Assembly: GCA_035762005.1 (NCBI GenBank)
Contig: DASTQA010000022.1
Location: forward strand, 20,030 to 84,029
Direction: 5' to 3'
Source of the DNA: JAIBJN01 sp035762005
GTDB taxonomy: Bacteria; Actinomycetota; Thermoleophilia; Gaiellales; Gaiellaceae
DNA: 64,000 nucleotides
The notes under the pieces were generated by a model that saw only the letters and a program-made list of their open reading frames with translations, made no database searches and had not been told where the DNA came from. Positions 60,398 to 64,000 of this stretch are shown here, piece by piece. How positions within the stretch are numbered: the first letter of the stretch is position 1; each line of letters opens with the position of its first letter. The translations under genes were made by a program, and so were the position numbers.

Positions 60398-61219
60398 TCA
60401 CCCGATGGAGCCGAGCGGTGCCGTGCCGCGCGGGAAGCGCCGGTCGGCGATCTGCGCCCACCGGCCCTCGGCCCAGGCGTACGTGAGCACGCGGAGCGAG
60501 CGCTCGTCCGCCTCGAAGAGGTGCAGGCCGCGGGCCTCACCGCGGCGCCGCGGCCGCGGCTGCCCGAGCCCGGGCGCGGTGACGACGGTCGTCCCGTGGA
60601 CCGGCGTCGCCACGACCTCGAACTCCCGCCGCTCGCCGACGGCGCTCTGGTGCACGTGCCCGGAGACGATGAGCTCGGCCCCGGCGTCGACGAGCCGCCC
60701 GAGGACGGTGGAGCGGTTGGCGATCGTCCGCTTCCGGCTCCGCCACGGGGCGCCGAGCAGGTGGTGGTGGAGCGCCGCGATCCGGAGCGCCCCCTCGGGA
60801 GCCTCGGCGAGCACGCGCGCGACGCGCTCGAGCTGGGAGCCGCGCAGCGCGCCGCCCTGCTGCTTCCACGGCCGGACGGAGTTGAGGCCGCAGACGACGA
60901 CGCTCTGCGAGCGGTAGACGGGCTCCGTCTCGGGCCAGTGGCGCCGGAACGCGTCGAAGGTCGAGGTGAAGCGCCACGGCGGCCAGCGCGGGATGTCGTG
61001 GTTGCCGGGGATGACGAGCAGCGGGCGGTCGAGCGAGCGGAGGAGCGCCGCCGCGCGCGCGTGCTGCTCCGGTTTGTTCCGGTGGGCGAGGTCGCCCGTG
61101 GCGAGGACGAGCTCGGGCTCGGTCTCACGGACGAGGGTGCGCAGGTCGTCCTCCACCTCCGGCTCCTCCCGCGTGCCCACGTGGAGGTCGGACACCTGCA
61201 GGAGGCGTAGGGGTGGCAT
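60398..61219 (-). CDS. Calcineurin-like metallophosphoesterase
   Basis: A 273-residue metallophosphatase. Motifs in order: LLQVSDLHVG (D-x-H), LVLATGDLAHR (GD), VIPGNHDIP (GNHD), IAALHHHLLG (H), and VSGHVHQSAV (GHVH). All metal-binding residues are present. Members act as phosphodiesterases or phosphatases on nucleotides, cyclic nucleotides or phospholipids; this one cannot be placed more exactly. No signal peptide, so it is cytosolic. It is transcribed divergently from the 79-residue gene at 61245 across a palindromic -10 element. Confidence 0.9.
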   Translation of the reverse strand: MPPLRLLQVSDLHVGTREEPEVEDDLRTLVRETEPELVLATGDLAHRNKPEQHARAAALLRSLDRPLLVIPGNHDIPRWPPWRFTSTFDAFRRHWPETEPVYRSQSVVVCGLNSVRPWKQQGGALRGSQLERVARVLAEAPEGALRIAALHHHLLGAPWRSRKRTIANRSTVLGRLVDAGAELIVSGHVHQSAVGERREFEVVATPVHGTTVVTAPGLGQPRPRRRGEARGLHLFEADERSLRVLTYAWAEGRWAQIADRRFPRGTAPLGSIG

Positions 61220-61230
61220 CGGGCGGGCAG

Positions 61231-61238
61231 ACTATAGT
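61231..61238. promoter_or_regulatory. Palindromic divergent -10 element ACTATAGT
   Basis: ACTATAGT is its own reverse complement, so TATAGT can be read rightward (61233-61238, 6 nt before ATG 61245) and leftward (61236-61231, 11 nt before ATG 61219). One DNA segment may serve as -10 for both genes, and polymerase could bind only one way at a time. Confidence 0.5.
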
Positions 61239-61244
61239 GAGGTC

Positions 61245-61484
61245 ATGGTCGACGAACCTGCGGAGATCTTCGACGACATGTACCTCGGCCTCCGGGCCGG
61301 GGCGGCGGAGCGCAAGAAGCGGCGGGGAGAGCCGCTCTCTCCCGAGGAGCAGGAGGTGCTCGGCCGCTGGCAGCGCCTCTCCGCCTGGCGGAAGACGCTC
61401 GCCGTCGGCGCCTTCGCGGTCGGGACGTTCGGACTGGGCTTCACGCTCGGCGGCCTCGTCTTCGGCCGCTGGCGCCGCGCCTGA
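61245..61484 (+). CDS. Small hypothetical membrane protein (79 residues)
   Basis: I do not recognise a family. The first 45 residues are charged and helical (GAAERKKRRGEPLSPEEQEV, GRWQRLSAWRK); one hydrophobic helix with Gly-rich spacing follows (VGAFAVGTFGLGFTLGGLVF), and a basic end (GRWRRA). This suggests a single-pass protein with a cytosolic N-terminal helix. ATG 61245 is supported by TATAGT ending 6 nt upstream. The stop is 36 bp before the next gene on the same strand. Confidence 0.7.
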   Translation: MVDEPAEIFDDMYLGLRAGAAERKKRRGEPLSPEEQEVLGRWQRLSAWRKTLAVGAFAVGTFGLGFTLGGLVFGRWRRA

Positions 61485-61520
61485 CGCAGGAGCGCGGGGG
61501 CGTTCGCCGAAGGGCGGCGC

Positions 61521-61949
61521 GTGACGGCTCACCTGGATCCGGGCGAGGAGGTCCGACTCGACGAGCGGCCGCACCGCGTCGCGCTCGTTCGGCCGCTCGT
61601 GCGCCCCGTCGCGCTCGTCGGCCTGGGCGTCGTGCTCCTCGGCCTCCGGGACGTCCACTGGCTCGCCGGCGTCTCGGCAGCCGTGCTCGTCGCCGCGGCC
61701 GCGCTCCTGGCGGCGCTCGCCCTCCTCCGCTGGCTCTCGACCCGGCTCCTCCTCACGAGCGAGCGGCTCACGGTCGTCTACGGGATCACACGCCGCCGGG
61801 TCGCCTCCGTCGCGCTCACGCGCGTGCCCGCGCTCGAGCTCGAGCAGGGCGTCCTCGGCCGCCTGCTCGGCTACGGCACGCTCGTCGCCGGTGACTTCGA
61901 GGTGCCGTACGTCCCCGACGCCCGCCGCCTCCGCCGGCTGCTGCGCTGA
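61521..61949 (+). CDS. Bacterial PH-domain (bPH2/DUF304) membrane protein
   Basis: A 142-residue protein with two hydrophobic helices at about residues 24-42 and 47-67, followed by an YdbS/YdbT-type bacterial PH domain (LLLTSERLTVVYGITRRRVASVALTRV, then GYGTLVAGDFEV). In other bacteria such proteins occur in pairs; here it is alone. Function is unknown. GTG 61521 is the probable start; the upstream GGGCGGCG is only a weak ribosome site. Between it and uvrA (61950-62224) I see only GC-rich sequence, a LexA box and a -10 box. Confidence 0.8.
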   Translation: MTAHLDPGEEVRLDERPHRVALVRPLVRPVALVGLGVVLLGLRDVHWLAGVSAAVLVAAAALLAALALLRWLSTRLLLTSERLTVVYGITRRRVASVALTRVPALELEQGVLGRLLGYGTLVAGDFEVPYVPDARRLRRLLR

Positions 61950-62184
61950 GCCCACCTCCGGCACGAAATCCCTGCTGCGACGGCGCCGCGCCCGCACGCC
62001 CCGACCGGCGCTCCGGGCGCGCCTCGTCCGCGTCGGGCTCCTCGATAGGCCGCCGACGCCCGCGCCGACGCCCGCCCTCGCCGCGCTCGCGCCCGCCGCG
62101 ACGGCGACGAGGCCCGTCGGCAGCCGCACCCTCGTCACGGCGCCGAGTCCGGCAGCGATCGCCGGTCCCGGCGAGGGGCGAAGC

Positions 62185-62196
62185 GAACGTCTGTTC
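62185..62196 (+). promoter_or_regulatory. LexA (SOS) box upstream of uvrA
   Basis: GAAC 62185-62188, four bases, GTTC 62193-62196: the core of the actinobacterial/Gram-positive SOS box (CGAAC-N4-GTTCT here). It lies 16 bp upstream of the -10 and therefore overlaps the -35 region, a position suited to repression by LexA. uvrA is a classic SOS gene. Confidence 0.7.
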
Positions 62197-62212
62197 TATC
62201 CGGGCCCGAGGC

Positions 62213-62218
62213 TAGACT
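62213..62218 (+). promoter_or_regulatory. -10 box TAGACT before uvrA
   Basis: TAGACT ends 6 nt before GTG 62225, predicting a leaderless uvrA transcript; the LexA box sits just upstream. Confidence 0.6.
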
Positions 62219-62224
62219 CACCTC

Positions 62225-64000
62225 GTGGCTCAAGACGAGCTCGTCGTTCACGGCGCCCGCGAGCACAACCTGAAGGACATCACCGTCCGCCTGCCGCGGA
62301 ACGCGCTCATCTGCGTGACCGGGCTCTCCGGGTCCGGCAAGTCCTCCCTCGCCTTCGACACGATCTACGCAGAAGGGCAGCGGCGCTACGTCGAGTCGCT
62401 CTCGGCGTACGCGCGCCAGTTCCTGCAGATGATGGAGAAGCCCGACGTCGACTCGATCGACGGGCTCTCGCCCGCGATCTCGATCGACCAGAAGACGACG
62501 TCCCGGAACCCCCGCTCGACCGTCGGGACGGTGACCGAGATTTACGACTACCTGCGGCTCCTCTACGCGCGGGTCGGGCGCCCGCACTGCCCGATCTGCG
62601 GGCGCCCGATCGCGGGCCAGTCGATCGAGGCGATCGTCGACCAGGTGCTCCGCCTCCCGGAGGGGACGAAGTTCACCGTCAACGCGCCGGTCGTGCGCGA
62701 CCGCAAGGGCGAGTACCGCGACTTGCTCGAGCAGCTCCGCGGCGAGGGCTTCACCCGGGTGAAGGTCGACGGCGAGCAGCGGGAGCTCGACGAGCCGATC
62801 GAGCTCGACAAGAAGCTCAAGCACACGATCGAGGTGGTCGTCGACCGCCTCGTGTTGAAGGGCGACCTGCGCCACCGGCTCGCCGACTCGATCGAGACCG
62901 CGCTCGAGCTCGCCGACCGGCTCGTCACCGTCGACGTCGTCGGCGGCGAGGAGCTGACGTTCTCGGAGCGGTTCGCCTGCCCGGAGCACGGCGCCGGGTT
63001 GCCCGAGCTCCAGCCCCGGGTCTTCTCGTTCAACTCGCCGCACGGCGCCTGCCCGCGCTGCACGGGGCTCGGGGCGCAGCAGGAGATCGACCCGGACCTG
63101 CTCGTGCCCGACCCGACGCTCACGATCGGCGAGGGCGCGCTCGTCCCGTGGTCGGTCGGGAGCACGAGCTACTACGAGTCCATCATCCAGGCCATCGCCG
63201 AGCGGTACGAGATCGACGTCGACCGCCCGTGGCAGGAGCTCACCGAGGAGCAGCAGAGCCTCTTCCTCCACGGGACCGACGGGGACAAGATCTACGTCAC
63301 GTACCGGAACCGCATGGGCCGGCGGCGCGCGTACATGCTCGCGTTCGAGGGGATCGTCCCGAGCCTCGAGCGCCGGTACAAGGAGACGGACTCCTCCCAG
63401 CAGCGCGAGCGGATCGAGGAGTACATGAGCTTCCGCCCGTGCCCCGCCTGCAAGGGCGCCCGCCTGCGGCCCGAGGTGCTCGCCGTCACCGTCGGCGGCA
63501 GGAACATCCACGAGCTCACGAGGCTCTCGGTCACGCGCGCGATCGAGTTCCTCGACGGGCTCGAGCTCACCGAGACCGAGAGCCTCATCGGCGCCCGCAT
63601 CATCAAGGAGATCCGCGAGCGCCTCACGTTCCTCGACAACGTCGGCGTCGGCTACCTCCAGCTCGACCGGGCCGCCTCGACCCTCTCCGGCGGCGAGGCG
63701 CAGCGGCTCCGCCTGGCGACGCAGATCGGCTCGCAGCTCGTGGGCGTCCTCTACATCCTCGACGAGCCCTCGATCGGTCTCCACCAGCGCGACAACGAGA
63801 AGCTCATCGGGACGCTCGACCGCCTGCGCGACCTCGGCAACACGGTGCTCGTCGTCGAGCACGACGAGCAGATGATGCGCTCGGCCGACTGGCTCGTCGA
63901 CATGGGCCCGGGGGCGGGCGAGCACGGCGGCCACGTCGTCGCCGAGGGGCCGGCCGAGCAGGTCGAGCGCAACCCCGACTCGGTCACGGGGCAGTTCCTC
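62225..64000 (+). CDS. uvrA: UvrABC system protein A (5' part; continues beyond the window)
   Basis: The first 592 codons of an excinuclease ABC ATPase. Walker A of the first ATPase half is GLSGSGKSSLAFDTIYAEGQ, followed by RYVESLSAYARQFL. The zinc module CPICGRPI, the UvrB-interaction region and a second cysteine cluster CPEHG and CPRCTGLG are present, then CPACKGARLRPEVLAVTVGG, the signature LSGGEAQRLRLATQIGS and Walker B LYILDEPSIGLHQRD. The second ATPase half should lie past position 64000. UvrA recognises damage and loads UvrB. GTG 62225 is supported by the family N-terminus (DELVVHGAREHNLKD) and the TAGACT box. Confidence 0.97.
   Translation, partial: MAQDELVVHGAREHNLKDITVRLPRNALICVTGLSGSGKSSLAFDTIYAEGQRRYVESLSAYARQFLQMMEKPDVDSIDGLSPAISIDQKTTSRNPRSTVGTVTEIYDYLRLLYARVGRPHCPICGRPIAGQSIEAIVDQVLRLPEGTKFTVNAPVVRDRKGEYRDLLEQLRGEGFTRVKVDGEQRELDEPIELDKKLKHTIEVVVDRLVLKGDLRHRLADSIETALELADRLVTVDVVGGEELTFSERFACPEHGAGLPELQPRVFSFNSPHGACPRCTGLGAQQEIDPDLLVPDPTLTIGEGALVPWSVGSTSYYESIIQAIAERYEIDVDRPWQELTEEQQSLFLHGTDGDKIYVTYRNRMGRRRAYMLAFEGIVPSLERRYKETDSSQQRERIEEYMSFRPCPACKGARLRPEVLAVTVGGRNIHELTRLSVTRAIEFLDGLELTETESLIGARIIKEIRERLTFLDNVGVGYLQLDRAASTLSGGEAQRLRLATQIGSQLVGVLYILDEPSIGLHQRDNEKLIGTLDRLRDLGNTVLVVEHDEQMMRSADWLVDMGPGAGEHGGHVVAEGPAEQVERNPDSVTGQFL

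Noticed and set aside
55360..61128. A 1,922-codon open frame on the - strand
   Set aside because: It lies opposite well-supported genes (the nucleotidase fusion, the UPF0104 protein and, in another frame, the metallophosphoesterase) and has low-complexity composition without any domain.
61950..62184. Possible small membrane protein on the - strand before uvrA
   Set aside because: A short Ala/Gly/Val-rich stretch is followed by an Arg-rich tail that runs into the PH-domain gene; no ribosome site and no conserved motif.

Overview
This is a 64 kb stretch of a very GC-rich chromosome with no mobile elements, rRNA operon or CRISPR array. Gene content and order point to an actinobacterium: polA, rpsA, coaE, uvrB and uvrA run in one series, and a second series holds leuS, comEA/comEC, holA, rpsT, murJ, lepA, hemW, hrcA, dnaJ, prmA, mtaB, HIT, yqeY, phoH, ybeY, dgkA, cdd and era. 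The deoC/aldehyde dehydrogenase cluster, a TANNNT leaderless promoter style and an actinobacterial LexA box upstream of uvrA agree with this. A deep-branching class such as Thermoleophilia/Gaiellales is my best guess, by inference only.

Layout. 1-4.3 kb: the 3' end of a tRNA, a frameshifted alpha/beta hydrolase, LtrA, a small membrane protein, a DUF1028 protein and a zinc ribbon. 4.3-14 kb: leuS behind a probable transcription attenuator, a CvpA/trypsin-like membrane protease, a DUF2254 membrane protein, a DNRLRE secreted protein, comEA-comEC and holA. 14-29.3 kb: rpsT diverging from murJ-lepA-hemW, then hrcA, dnaJ, prmA, mtaB, HIT, yqeY, phoH, ybeY, a DgkA/PAP2 fusion, cdd, era and an M3-like peptidase, with many 1-4 nt start/stop overlaps that indicate translational coupling. 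29.3-32.3 kb: a polar amino-acid ABC transporter. 32.2-36.6 kb: a metzincin diverging from deoC, a frameshifted small monooxygenase-like gene, an aldehyde dehydrogenase and a truncated aldehyde dehydrogenase. 36.6-40.6 kb: a degenerate TrpC-like protein, a membrane spermidine-synthase-like protein, a lipoprotein, a phosphofructokinase with pyrophosphate-type signature residues and tRNA-Leu(CAA). 40.7-46.1 kb: a complete branched-chain amino-acid ABC operon. 46.3-55.3 kb: polA, a beta-propeller-like protein, rpsA, coaE, a lytic transglycosylase, uvrB and an XRE-cupin regulator. 55.4-64 kb: a 1255-residue secreted phosphodiesterase/5'-nucleotidase fusion, a UPF0104 membrane protein, a metallophosphoesterase, two small membrane proteins and the first 592 codons of uvrA.

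Two non-coding themes stand out. First, about fifteen genes have a TANNNT hexamer ending 6-9 nt before the start codon, which predicts leaderless or nearly leaderless mRNAs. Second, a roughly 40-bp intergenic repeat occurs four times (14.08, 24.30, 38.93 and 46.16 kb). Other regulatory candidates are the leuS leader, a LexA box at uvrA, a palindromic divergent -10 at 61.23 kb, an operator-like inverted repeat over the liv promoter, a hairpin at the predicted 5' end of rpsT mRNA, and hairpins between the binding-protein gene and the permease gene in both ABC operons.

The most notable protein-level observations are the phosphodiesterase/5'-nucleotidase fusion, the catalytically incomplete aldehyde dehydrogenase next to a complete one, the pyrophosphate-type phosphofructokinase residues, and two genes broken by small frameshifts that may be sequence errors. 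I found no clear candidate for an entirely new multi-gene system.
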